The position numbers and the translations under genes are program-made. A stretch of 64,000 nt of DNA from Nageia nagi. Its lineage: Eukaryota; Pinophyta. The notes beneath the pieces were generated by a model. That model ran no database searches. It was not told the origin of the DNA and saw only the letters and a program-made list of their open reading frames with translations. This document shows positions 11,390 through 21,990 of this stretch, in pieces; position 1 is the first letter of the stretch, and every line of letters begins with the position of its first letter. Location: the NCBI GenBank assembly GCA_050084985.1, contig JBITNC010000001.1, positions 172,980,001-173,044,000 on the forward strand, given 5' to 3'.

Positions 11390-12799
11390 ATTGGTTGGTA
11401 ACATTGTTGAAAATGGTTTTGCTTTAAATATTATGGTTGTGATTGCCCTAATAGACATGTATGCAAAATTGAAATAATACACAAGGCTTGATATTTATTT
11501 GATAAGATGCATGATGTCATATGAAATGATACTTTTTTAAAGTATAGTGTTTCATCATGTAGCCAGTTTCACACCAAACAATTGCATCTACTTAAAAATC
11601 TCTACAAGTCTTTCATTTTGTGCATATTCTACAATCATAGTATTAATCATTATATGTGCATTGTTGACATTCTTGGTCATGCAGGCTATCTTGAGGGAGA
11701 TTTGAACTTCATTTCCAAAATATTCATAAACCCTAAATTGGCTATGTGAATGTGTCTACTTCATGCTTTTAAATAGAATGTTATGGCTTTAAACTTCACT
11801 ACCAAAATAACCATAAATTGTGAATTGGGTGTGCATGAGTCAACTTGGTGCTTGTAAATCAAATGTTGTGGTTTGAGAATGCTATTGCAAGGAAGCTTTA
11901 ACTTCATTACCAAAATACCCATAAACCCTAAATTGGGTGTCTATATGTGTCTACTTTGTGCTCATAAATATAATATTGTGGCTTCTATAGGATACATGAC
12001 CTTTAAACATCATTTTCAAAATACCTATAAACCTTGAATTGGATGTATGGATGTGTCTACATGGTACTTGTAGATCAAATATTGTTGGTTTTTTTGACAA
12101 GATTCATAACACAAATAATGTTTCATAGTATGCAATGATTGCATGATATACAAAATGGGTTTTTTGAAAAAGGCCCATAGATACATGAAATATGTGGAAG
12201 AATAAAACAAGACCCAAGATTTATTTGACAAGATGCATGATTAATACACAATTTCATAGTATACAATGATTGCATGATACACAAAATGGGTTTTCTAAAA
12301 AATCCCATAGACACATTAAACATGTGGAAGAATACATAAGACATAGGATAAGTTTGAAAAAATGCATGATACAAGAAAAATTTCATGGTCTATAATAATT
12401 GTAGGATTCATGGGTTTTCTAAAAGAATGCATAAAAATTCAAAGCACAAACATATATTGTAGAATATAGAATAATACAAGCTAATGGAATGTGGAAGAAT
12501 ACTATGAGGTCATAGGTTGAAATACCTTATTGCACCTCATCTGCTCTCCTCTTGCATCACCAATACACCAAATACCACTAAGTGCCAAAATACTTATAAA
12601 CCCTAAACTAGGTGTGTGGATGTGTTAGATGAAAATAATGGTTTTATGTTTATCAAGTTTTATGTTCCATTTCATTTTACATTCATATGTATCAAGTTTT
12701 ATGTTCTATTTTATTTTTTTTCAAAAAGTGTTAATTGGGTGTGTGGATGTGTCTACTTGATGCTTGTAAATTGAAATGTTGTGGTGATAGTACTATAGA

Positions 12800-13110
12800 G
12801 CATATTTGAATAATTTCATATCATATGGTACAATAGCATCATTTAAGACCAATATGATGTAATAAGATAATTACATATCATATGTTGGTGCATTTGGATC
12901 ATTTTATATCATATGGTGCACTTGATCATGAGCATATGTTGGTGCATTTGGATCATTTTATATCATATGGTGCATTCTGTTATGAACATACCTTTATCTT
13001 TCATCATTTGTATATATATAAATGGTGATTGGTTAGTTCCATTGGGCCATCCTTCGGTAGCCCATGGTTAGCATCATAATTTGGCTCACTTTGATTGAGC
13101 TTGGGTGCTA
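12800..13110. repeat. AT-rich dispersed repeat, copy A
   Basis: Repeats of 'ATCATTTTATATCATATGG' with a following GCA lead into a unique tail beginning GGTGATTGGTTAGTTCCATT (13022) and including CATCCTTCGGTAGCCCATGG. The same order occurs at 13640-14310. Confidence 0.8.
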
Positions 13111-13239
13111 AAATACCCATAAACCTAAATTGTATGTGTGGATGTGTCTACTTGGTGCTTTGTAAATCAAATGTTATGGTTTTGAATGCCTGGATAGACA
13201 TGTATGCAAAGTGTAGAACAATATTCAAGGCCCATAGAT

Positions 13240-13470
13240 ATATATGCAAAATATGAGCTCTAGAAGAAGGTATGAACATCCATCAAAGAGTAGTTAAAAA
13301 TGGTTTTTCCTTGAATATTGTGGTTGTGACTTCCCTGATATACATGTATGCAAAATGTAAAATAACATGCAAGGCCCAATATTTATTTCACAAGATGCAT
13401 GATGTGATATTTGTACTTGGTGCTTGTAAATTGAAATATTGTGGTAGCATTATTGTAGAGCATATTTGAA
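13240..13470 (+). pseudogene. PPR protein fragment
   Basis: The open frame at 13272-13469 reads NIHQRVVKNGFSLNIVVVTS then LIYMYAKCKITCKAQYLFHK, a clear pair of PPR helices from a PLS-type plant PPR protein. It then jumps to the 'LGACKLKYCG' phrase of the E region without the intervening repeats, so it is a deletion product. Intact relatives bind organelle RNA in mitochondria or plastids, often for C-to-U editing or splicing. With only about 60 residues and a fused end it cannot be functional. Confidence 0.7.
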
Positions 13471-13639
13471 TCAATTGAGAAATTATCAAAACTGTATAGC
13501 ATATTTGAATCATTCAAGCATGATTCATAATGTTTTGAACAATTTATCCTAGAGAAAAGATGTTTTATTGAGGTAAGATAATATAATATTTAAATTTTTG
13601 AGTTGAACAATTGTTAAGTATTACAAGCATGTTTTTGCC

Positions 13640-14310
13640 AACTATATCATTTCTGATTGTATGGTGTACTTATATCAATTTCATATCATATGTTGGTGTA
13701 TATTTCATATCATATGGTATAGTTGCATTACTTTAATATATGGTGTATTTAGATAATTTCATATCATATTGTGCACTTTTCATTTCATATCTTATGGTAC
13801 AGTAGCATCATTTCATACCAATATGGTCTAATTAGATCATTTCATATCATATGTTCGTGTATTTGGATCATTTTATATCATATGGCGCACTTGATCATGA
13901 ACATATGTTGGTGCATTTCAATCATTTTATATCATATGGTGCACTTATTATTTCATATCATATGGTACAATAGCATCATTTCAAACCAATATGATGTAAT
14001 TAAATCATTTAATATCACATGTTTATGTAATTTGAATATTTTTATATCATATGTATGTGTAATTTGGATATTTTTTATCATATGTATGTTTAATTTGGAT
14101 TTTTTTGTATCATATATGGTGCACTTGATCATGAACAATCTATGTTGGTGCAATTGGTTCATTTTATATGATATGATGTACTTATCATGAACATGCCTTT
14201 ATATTTCATCATATATATTAATGATGACTAGTTAGTTTTATTGGTCCATCCTTCAGGAGTCCATGGACAACATCATAATTGGGCTCACTATAATTGAATT
14301 TGAGTGCCTT
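13640..14310. repeat. AT-rich dispersed repeat, copy B (expanded)
   Basis: A longer copy of the 12800-13110 unit with many more 'CATATCATATGG' phrases, ending with the same tail (GATGACTAGTTAGTTTTATT, then CATCCTTCAGGAGTCCATGG). The 139-codon plus-strand frame here is a by-product of the repeat, rich in Ile, Tyr and His, and not a gene. Confidence 0.75.
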
Positions 14311-14379
14311 GGGTAAATGGGGATGATGTAGCTTGGAATCATTCTTCTATTTGGAATAATGCTTCCAAGTTACATCCCA

Positions 14380-14810
14380 TTATTTAAAAAATATGATAAT
14401 TATACAACGGTTATAACCATCACATATATCTATACAAGGGTAGCTAATACCACCACCTTTAAAATATAATGAGGTAGTTTATAGCTACCCACATTGGTTA
14501 ATAATGCGATGGTTTAAAATAACCTTTGTAAGAGGTAGTTTTGGATACCATATACTAGTGTTAAGGAGTCATCATCATAGAAAGGGAACTTTTGGTGGAG
14601 GGCACATAGATGGTGGATAGATAATTACCAAAAAATATAATAGGCAATGGTTTATAACCACCCCCAAATACCTTTTTTGGTCTAGTGAATACTTTTTCCA
14701 CAATAAAAGCTTATATATAACATAAGAAATATATTTGCAACAAAGACACAATCTCATGGGTATGGTTTGGAGGCCTTCAAGTGTTGTAAAAAAATGCAAT
14801 TGATTAGTTT
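14380..14810. other. Possible non-autonomous DNA element (GGTAGTTT repeat), copy 1
   Basis: Short phrases such as GAGGTAGTTTATAGCTACC, GAGGTAGTTTTGGATACC and GGTTTATAACCACCCCC alternate with their near complements. The block ends with 'TTTTTTGGTCTAGTGA'. A related set occurs at 16700-16900. No terminal repeats or target duplication could be fixed by eye. Confidence 0.35.
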
Positions 14811-14879
14811 CAAACCATATTCAATAACCTTTGCAAGTATTCTCCTTATATGTGCAACATTTACAACTTTAAAATAGGA

Positions 14880-15290
14880 CATCAACATTCATGGACAAAT
14901 AAGTAGCTATGTGTTTCTTTCATATGTAATTGTGATAACAAACCTCATATACATGTATTAAAAATGTGGGGTATGCAATAGAGAGACACCATCTCATGGA
15001 CTGCAATAATTGTATGGTATGTATATAATGGTTTTCATGAAGAGGCTATAAAGGTTTTAGAGGGAATACAAAAAAATTATGTTGCACCAGATGTCAATAT
15101 GATAAGTGCTCTAATAGATATATATGCAAGGACTAATTTAAATACATGAGGCAGAAAAATTGTTTGACAAGATGCATGATGTAAATATAGTTTCATGGAC
15201 TGCAATGATCACATAATATGCATAAAATAGGTTTTTTTTAAGATTCTAGCATGATGAAACACAACTTCATGGACTATAATGATTACAATA
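14880..15290 (+). pseudogene. PPR protein fragments, frameshifted
   Basis: Short in-frame pieces such as DVNMISALIDIYAR (about 15090) and the DNA phrase for 'LFDKMHD' plus 'ISWTAMI'-like codons (15160-15220) mark PPR helices. Stops and frameshifts separate them. They are part of the array described for 11390-16480. Confidence 0.55.
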
Positions 15291-15330
15291 TATGTACTAA
15301 ATATGTTGCATATTATGTTGTAATTTCAAA

Positions 15331-16330
15331 TTGATTGATCTAATGAAGCACTTAGGAATCAACCCTTACAATATAACCTTTGTATGTATTCTACTTGCAT
15401 GCAATTATGCAGGTCTAATGGATGAGGGTTGTAAATATTTTAATAACATGAGAAACTCTCATTGTATTATTCCTGGGATGAATAATTATATATCCATTGT
15501 TGACTTTCTTGTCTATGCACACTATTGCAAGGGAGATTTGAAATACGTTACCAAAATATCCATAAAACCTAAATTGGGTGTGTGGATGTACCTACTTGGT
15601 GCTTGTAAATTAAATTTTATGGTCTTGAATATCTTGATAGATATGTATACAAAATATGGAACCCACCCTTAGAGCTTTAGGTACTTTTATTGCATTATTA
15701 TTGGCATGAATCAATATGCATGCATTGTTGACCTTATTGGCCATGCAGGATATCGTGAGGGAGCTTTGAACTTCATTACCAAAATAACCATGAAACCTGA
15801 ATTGGGTGTGTGGATGTGTAAATTGAATATTATGGTTTTGAATTCCCTTATAGAAATGTGTGTAAAGTGTGGAATAAACCCTTACAACATGAGTGAATTT
15901 TATTGCATTATTCCTAGGATGAATCATTATACATGCATTATTGTATTCTTGGTTGTGCAAGCTATCATGAGGGTTTTTTGAACTTGATTTCCAAAATACC
16001 CTTAAAACATAAATTTGGGTGTGTGGATGTCTTTACTTGGTCCTTGTAAATTGAATGTTATGGTTTTAAATGACCTAACATATATGTATGCAAAATATGA
16101 AATAAACCCTTACAACATGAGGGAATCTTATTACATTATTCATGGGATGAATAATTATATATGCGTTATTGATATTCTTGGTTATGTAAGCTATTGTGAG
16201 CATGCTTTGAACTTAATTTTCAAAATACCCATAAAACTTGAATTGGGTGTGTCTACTTGGTGCTTGTAAATCAAATGTTGTGGTTTTAAATAACCTAATA
16301 TATATGTATGTAAAATATGTAAGAATAGAA
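15331..16330 (+). pseudogene. PPR protein C-terminal (E-type) fragments in near-tandem copies
   Basis: The frame at 15331-15672 reads LGINPYNITFVCILLACNYA, GLMDEGCKYFNNMRNSHCII, PGMNNYISIVDFL and KPKLGVWMYLLGACKLN. This is the last PPR repeat plus E motif of a plant PPR protein. The same MNxYxxIVD...KPELGVWM block is repeated at 15706-15980 and 16015-16269, giving three or four near-tandem copies about 220 bp apart. Each copy joins the E motif directly to a PPR helix (LNxLIxMYxKYG), a fusion a normal gene would not have. No DYW domain is seen. The unit appears to have spread by local duplication of a dead fragment. Confidence 0.75.
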
Positions 16331-16699
16331 AAGTCCCAAGAATTATTTAATGAGATGCATGATTCAAACATAATTTCATGGTATGCAATGATTACAGGAT
16401 ATAAATAAAATAGGTTTTATAATAAAGTTCTTAGATGCTTTTATTCCATAAGCATAATAATTTCTTAATAAGATATGTTTTAATAATACATGTTGGGTTC
16501 TCTTTACAATTTCCTACGCTTTGCTTTGCTCAAAAACCTTAGATCGAGTTAGTTCTTCACAACAAAATGGAAATGCTCTAACCCCCTCAGGTCAAAGTGG
16601 TATAAGCTAAGTGCTCTACACCCTCAAATGATGTTCTAAAAAAACTCAAAATGTTACAAGTGCATGCCTAAGTTCCTCGTGCAAGATTTTTTTTTTTTT

Positions 16700-16900
16700 T
16701 TTTTTGACATTAAGGGGTAGCACCTCCTTATAATTTAGGGTGGGAATTTAAAAACTACCCCTAGAAACTACCACTAAAACCCAAAAATGATATGATTAAA
16801 AATTGTTACACAAAAACTACCTCAAATCACCCACTTCCAAAGCCCATTTTTGGTTTAGTGATGATTTAATATAAAATACATCAACCTCAAATGCTTGCAA
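16700..16900. other. Possible non-autonomous DNA element (GGTAGTTT repeat), copy 2
   Basis: After a run of about 17 T comes AAGGGGTAGCACCTCCTTAT, then AACTACCCCTAGAAACTACC, then CATTTTTGGTTTAGTGATGA. This shares order and wording with 14380-14810. Confidence 0.35.
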
Positions 16901-16939
16901 TGGACATATAATATAACCATATACAAACATGTTGACATG

Positions 16940-17055
16940 AAAACAAAGGTATCCATCAACAATCTTATCACCTAGATAAAGGTGTCCATTAGCAATATTA
17001 TCACATAGACAAAGAAGGTATCCATAAACAAGCCTATCTCCTATATAATGTCCAT
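16940..17055. repeat. Tandem repeat, three units of about 33-35 bp
   Basis: Units begin AAAGGTATCCATCAACAATC, AAAGGTGTCCATTAGCAATA and AAGGTATCCATAAACAAGCC. Each continues with a TTATCACCTAGA- or CTATCTCCTATA-like tail, and a partial fourth follows. On the minus strand they translate as Gly-Asp-x-x-x-x-Gly-Tyr-Leu repeats, but the frame is short and likely incidental. Confidence 0.8.
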
Positions 17056-17479
17056 GAGATTTCATACCTCAAAAGTAACCTACAAGTTACAAGTAGTTCA
17101 TATATTCAAATCAATTAGATGCATCATATACTGATCAAGTGGTGCATTACAAGTCATCATAGAGATGTTAAGCTTAACTCATAGTAAATTGCTATCATCT
17201 TACTATAAAAATTATGTATGATCATAAAACATGAAAACATATCAGTAATAAGTGGATACATAATCGAAAAAGTATCATAACATAAGTATAAAAGTACACA
17301 TACCTAATATAACATTAACAATAAAGTGGATACATAATCCAATAAATACAATAACATAAGTATCGAATTTCATAAAAAGAGATGAACAACTAGTTAATCA
17401 CATGATACAATAATACAAAAAAAATCCTAAGGATTAAGTTATCATAAAAACTCATAAGAATTCTTAACAACTCATACTT

Positions 17480-18350
17480 CACTCCCCCTTAAGAATAACT
17501 TTATTAACCTAAGAGACATCCTATTCTTGAAAAACTCAGCTTGAGGAAGGGTTCTGCTGAATAAATCAATGATGTTTAGTTTTAATAAATAATATTACAA
17601 CCATAAAGCACCACCCAAAACTTTTTTCCTAATAAAGTGTGCTTGGATTTCAATATGCTTTTTCCTTTGATAAGACATAGGGTTTTTAGCCAAAGTAATA
17701 AATAATTGATTATCAATGAAAATTATATTTGCACTGTATTCCTAAAAACTTATTTCCTTCAAAATATTCCAAATCCATATAGCTTTTGAAGTAGTTTCAA
17801 TCATAATCTTGTATTCTTCTTCTATAGTATATATAGTGACAATAGGTTGCTTCTTTCAAGACCAAGAGATATAACTTGAACCAATCCTAAGGCATAAGTA
17901 CTAATTGATTTATTTTCTTCATTATCTTTTCAATAGTCATCATATGAGTAATCAAATAAGAAAAATGAAGGTAACCTTGAAAATATAGGGTAATGATCCT
18001 TAGTTCTAACAATATACCTTAGAATTTTTTTTATTATAAGAAGATACTCAACATACAATTTGTGTATAAATTATACTATTATATTTACTACATAGGTAAT
18101 ATTAGGCCTAGTGATCTAGTTATACAAATAATACTACCAATAAGTTGCCTATCAAAGGTTGCATCCACCAACTTAGATATTGACATAACCTCTAACTTGC
18201 TTCTAGTAGAAATAGGAATGGCAAGAGACCTACACTCTTCCAAAATATTTGAGATATGCTTAGATTTACTAAGATAAGTACAATCCCTATTATGATATAC
18301 TTTCATTCCAAGGTAGTAATGCAAGAGACTAACATAAATCATTTCATATT
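17480..18350 (-). pseudogene. Copia 1 RNase H and RT C-terminus
   Basis: The frame at 18088-18342 reads LLHYYLGMKVYHNRDCTYLS, the block just after the YVDD motif in copia RT, ending in LVDATFDRQLIGSIICITRS, the start of the RNase H connection. Below 17900 the broken frame carries the usual copia RNase H words that precede the stop near 17480. Frameshifts and stops are present. It matches the better-preserved copia 2 region at 51712-52640. Confidence 0.75.
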
Positions 18351-19135
18351 TTGAATTGAGTCTATGTATGCAATTAGTGATGAGTGCAATTTTATTTCTT
18401 TTAATAAAAAATGATTAACATAATTAAGAATCAAGAACAAGTCATTTCCTTCATCAAAAATATAAATATATGAGTCTTATAAGCACTTATTGAAGCCAAG
18501 AGACTCAAAGTATTATGCAATATTCTCCTACTAGGCTTTAGGAGATTGCTTTACAATATATAAAGTTTTCTTTAACTTGCACACATGGGATTCGTTTCTT
18601 AGCATTGCAAACCCTTCAAGTTATCTCATATAGATTTCAACCATTAAGGAAAGCACTTTTTTATATCAAGTTGAAAAATATTATAACTTGAGCTAATAAT
18701 AAGGTAATGGGAAATCTTATTGAAGGCATTTTTGCAATTGGAACAAAGGTTTTCTCATAGTCAACACCATGTTTTTGAGAAATTATTTGACAACTAGCTT
18801 TGTTTTGTACTTCTCAAATTTTTCACTTAAATTGTACTTAATCCTAAAATCCATTTGTTTCCAATAACATTATTATTAATTGGATAAGGAACTAGATCCC
18901 AAGTTCCATTTTTCATAAGAGTATCCATTTCATCCTCTATTGCTTCCTTCCAAAAAGAGTTATGGGAAGCTTATTTAAAGGTTTGAGGTTCATATTGATT
19001 CTTAATTATTGTAAGAAGATACAATATGTTAGTTTTCATCCTTCTTATTACCATTTGTTTTTCTAAATTGTCTTCCATTGGATATCTTTTAATAGTTTGA
19101 TCCAACCACTTAGGCTTTTTTTAGAAAGGCTAATT
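18350..19135 (-). pseudogene. Copia 1 reverse transcriptase, N-terminal part
   Basis: On the minus strand a broken frame (about 18820-18980) reads EAIEDEMDTLMKNGTWDLVP then YPINNNVIGNKWILRIKYN, the classic start of copia RT. The remainder to 18350 is recognisable only in parts (SQLD-region codons, LK-rich stretch near 18580). It stops at the edge of the inserted LTR. The same section in copia 2 is at 52720-53376. Confidence 0.75.
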
Positions 19136-19140
19136 TAAGT

Positions 19141-19838
19141 TGTAGATACTTGCATTTGATTTTTATTTAGTTAAAAATCACAGTTTAGGTATCTAAATTA
19201 ATTTATTAGATTTATTATTATATTTGAGGTATATTAATGGAATAAAGTGTATCTCACCTCTTTTCTTTATTTTATGATAGGAATTTTAAGTGAATAGTCT
19301 TGGCCAAAGATAAAACTTTATCTATAAAAGAAAGGAAGGATGTGATTCAATCATATCTAGATCTTGATATAGAAATCATAATATTATATGAATAGTGTTT
19401 CTAGTATCACCTATCAAGTTTGGATTTACAACCTCATTGTTTATTACTTTCCTACATTCACAATATTTTAGTTTACATTGACATTATATCAAGTATCTTT
19501 TATGAATGAATAAAGGTTTGAATAACATTATTAAGTAATATCACACATCATTATCTAGGAGACCTAATCTTATGCATTGATGCATCATCTACTGAGAGGA
19601 ATTAAGATCCAAAATTTAGGGATTGATCTTCATAAGCTTCCATAAATAATATCTAAGCTACAATTTAGCAATACAAGTAAGATAACAGGTTTGCAGTACA
19701 TTCCAATTCATATTTGATAAGGTCTAGATCATAAAATCATTTGAGCTATATTGTTGATAATTCTACCCATTTATTTAATTATAATATTTATTAAAATAGA
19801 TATTATTTATTGAGTAAAATCAATTTTTAATATCTATA
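19141..19838. repeat. Solo LTR inside copia 1, with target duplication
   Basis: It begins TGTAGATACTTGC and ends AATATCTATA, near-perfect inverted ends (TGTAGATA/TATCTATA). It is bounded by TAAGT (19136-19140) and TAAGC (19839-19843), a 5-bp target duplication with one change. The sequence is related along its length to the LTR at 29804-30599. It therefore came from that family by LTR-LTR recombination after insertion into copia 1. Confidence 0.8.
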
Positions 19839-19843
19839 TAAGC

Positions 19844-20270
19844 CTTCACTTGGTTTGGAAATATCAAGGTTCTTAACAAACTTAACATCTCCTGAAACTA
19901 TAATTATTCTTGAAGAAGGAGAATAAAGCTTATAACCTTTATGTTAACTATCATAATCAATAAAGATGTAATTTTTTGACCTATAATCCAACTTCTTCCA
20001 CTTTTTAGAAATAATATATGAGAAGACTCCAGTTTATAACACTTTGAAATGTGAAATGTTGGGCTTCTTTCATGTCCAAACTTCGTAAGGATTTTTTCCT
20101 TGAACTGCCTTAGTTGGACATTTACTTAAGGTGTACATAGTTGTATATACTACTTATACCCATAAAAACTTAATATGATTTTCCAATATACATCTAGCCA
20201 TTTTCATTATGGTTCTATTTTTTTCTTTCATCTACTTCAATATATTATGGAGTATAAGGAATAACTAATT
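19844..20270 (-). pseudogene. Copia 1 integrase C-terminus/linker
   Basis: The minus strand carries a decayed copy of the conserved stretch after integrase (FGCxAF...KLD...K..FIGY-type), matching copia 2 at 53047-53376. Words for 'VFGCEAFF' and for 'DY...KGYKLYSPSSRIIIVSGDVKF' can be followed across stops at 19860-20080. Confidence 0.55.
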
Positions 20271-20276
20271 AACTTT

Positions 20277-20750
20277 TTATTCCTTTATATAGAATTCATT
20301 GAATTTATCATAGATGTATTCCCTAACATTATTTGATCTTGTCATTTTGATACTTTGACTTTTCTCTTTTTCAACAAATGTTTTGAATTCTTTGAAAATT
20401 TCAAAGGAATTGGTTTTTTTCTTAAGAAGGTAATAAAAGATCATCCTACTAAATTCATTGATGAAGGTTAGAATATAAGATGCACTTCTAAGAGACTTGA
20501 ATTGAAAAGGGACCATAAAGTCAAAATAAATCAAGTGAAGAATATGTATTGCCCTTATGTCTTTTTCCTTTTTTAACTTTTGCCTACTTATCTTTCCCAA
20601 GATGCAATTCCCACAAAATCCAATACTTGGTGAGATATCAAGCAAACCTTCAATAAGGATTTTATTCTTCATGAGTTGAATATTTGTTTTAGTTTATGTT
20701 TCCCAACCTTTAATGCCATATACTACCATTTGGAAAAATGTTAGTGGCTA
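20277..20750 (-). pseudogene. Copia 1 integrase core
   Basis: The frame at 20277-20672 starts at the end of the zinc domain (GLLDISPSIGFCGNCILGK, CxxC kept) and runs into the catalytic core: HLIYFDFMVPFQFKSLRSAS (first Asp kept), FINEFSRMIFYYLLKKK (second family Asp pair changed to INEF) and IKMTRSNNVREYI, where the usual R-S-D-N-G reads R-S-N-N-V. The second catalytic Asp is lost, so the enzyme would be dead even if expressed. The zinc domain continues upstream into 20750 with stops. Confidence 0.8.
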
Positions 20751-20919
20751 AGAAAACTTTGGAATGAATTTCAATAACTACATAAATATTACTCTTTACT
20801 AAACTTAAGATTAAGGTAGAAATACATTTCTTTATACTCCATGAAGATGCATTAAATTATATGGAAAATCATTCTTGTGTAATTTGAAGCATTGAGATGA
20901 TATTTCTCCTTAGATATGG

Positions 20920-21170
20920 TATAAGAGGACATTCTCAATTTTTTTTCCATTTATGATGGCATTACCAATTCTATGAACTTCAATATTAGAATTATCACCA
21001 ACAATCATTGAATCTACTTTATGCTTGTGAAAATATTCAAATTTCTCTTTCTTAAAGAACATGTGATTAGTATATCTTGAGTTGAGAATCTATTTAACAT
21101 CATTATAATGACTCATGAATAAAAGGGAATAAACATACAAAACTTTTATTTTTTCCTTTGTTGTTTACAT
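20920..21170 (-). pseudogene. Copia 1 protease region, active site lost
   Basis: The minus strand at about 20940-21100 reads LNSRYTNHMFFKKEKFEYFH then KHKVDSMIVGDNSNIEVHRI. This is the copia protease start, usually D-S-G-C-T-N-H-M, here N-S-R-Y. The wording matches copia 2 (DSGCTNHPCFEKEKFENFHK), confirming kinship. Confidence 0.7.
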
Positions 21171-21651
21171 TCTTATTCCCTTTGAATAAGTTTACTTTTT
21201 ATTTGACCTTTTCTTCATACTTCTTTAAGTAAGTATCTTCCTTATGTGTTTTCTTCATAATGATTGCATTAAGCTTAAAATTGAGGCCTTTTGAAAGGTG
21301 TCTTATTAGTACCATTTTACAGTTGATCTCCCCTCTCATCATACCTTTTGAACAATGATGGGTTGAAATTTTTCTTATGATTCATCCATTTCATTTTGAA
21401 GATAAGATTCATTGCATTAAAGAAAACATTTTTCTCCTCAATGAAACTTTGTTTTTTTTTTGTTCATTAGTGACTCCTTATGTTAAATTAAAAGACTTAA
21501 GAAAGAGTTTAAGAAGATTGCTTCACCATCCATCTTGATCAAGCCTTATGTTAAAGATAGTTATATATTTATTGAATTTTTTGTCTAGGTTTATCTTGAT
21601 GATAAAGCACAATAAGTTCTCATGTATCCAATTACAGTCATAAGATAAGAG

Positions 21652-21990
21652 TTAAGTTTTTATATCTTTCATCTTTACTAGAAAGGCAACTACAATTTCA
21701 CCATCTTCATTCATGGTGTTGAAGAATTTAGAGAGAAGAGTAAATTTTCTTATGATATTGGACCCAAGGTAAATTGACTTAAGAAGATTCCATTCATCTT
21801 TCACATTCTCAGATGGAAAAATTGTTAGAACAAACTTGTCCTTGCACAAATGATCATGGACTTGACTTGTTTGAACTAATGCAACTTCTCCATTCACAAT
21901 CCTCTTGATTTGTTTAGCTTGAAAATTTTCCCTCATACTTGGCTTCCACATACAAATTTAGTGCCACCAAGGATATATTTGGAAGAAATA
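21652..21990 (-). pseudogene. Copia 1 Gag fragment
   Basis: The frame at 21652-21951 includes VKDEWNLLKSIYLGSNIIRK, FTLLSKFFNTMNEDGEIVVA and FLVKMKDI. This matches the copia Gag (UBN2-type) block seen in copia 2 as AWDTFKQIYFGSNFSRRFTI. The N-terminus is out of frame just upstream (about 21950-21990). Gag would assemble the particle; this copy is truncated. Confidence 0.75.

Larger units (their letters stand above)
11390..16480 (+). repeat. Array of amplified PPR-gene fragments
   Basis: One phrase recurs at about 11720, 11798, 11917, 12014, 12586, 12725, 13108, 13410, 15549, 15777, 15991 and 16221: a version of 'CCAAAATACCCATAAACC' followed by a Leu-Gly-Val-Trp-Met codon block and 'TGGTGCTTGTAAAT'. 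Where the frame is open it encodes the E-type end of a plant PPR protein. A second phrase (encoding NIVVVTSLIYMYAKC-like helices, then LFHKMHD) recurs at about 11410, 13190, 13305, 14940, 15105 and 16300. Copies are scrambled, broken and of unequal spacing. In 15.5-16.3 kb the spacing is regular at about 214-230 bp. Confidence 0.8.
17060..21990 (-). mobile_element. Ty1/copia retrotransposon 1, decayed, LTRs not found
   Basis: On the minus strand the order is gag (21.65-21.99 kb), protease region (about 21.07 kb), integrase (20.28-20.75 kb), linker (19.84-20.27 kb), RT (18.35-19.13 kb) and RNase H (17.48-18.34 kb). Integrase before RT makes it Ty1/copia. After the RNase H stop the sequence (17080-17470) resembles the 3' non-coding part of copia element 2 (51160-51720), so the two belong to related lineages. 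A solo LTR (19141-19838) interrupts pol. No flanking LTR, PBS or PPT could be recognised. Confidence 0.85.

Noticed and set aside
13771-14190. 139-codon plus-strand open frame
   Set aside because: Made of AT-rich repeat units (Ile/Tyr/His/Met-rich), with no motif; an opposing frame in the same place is equally open.
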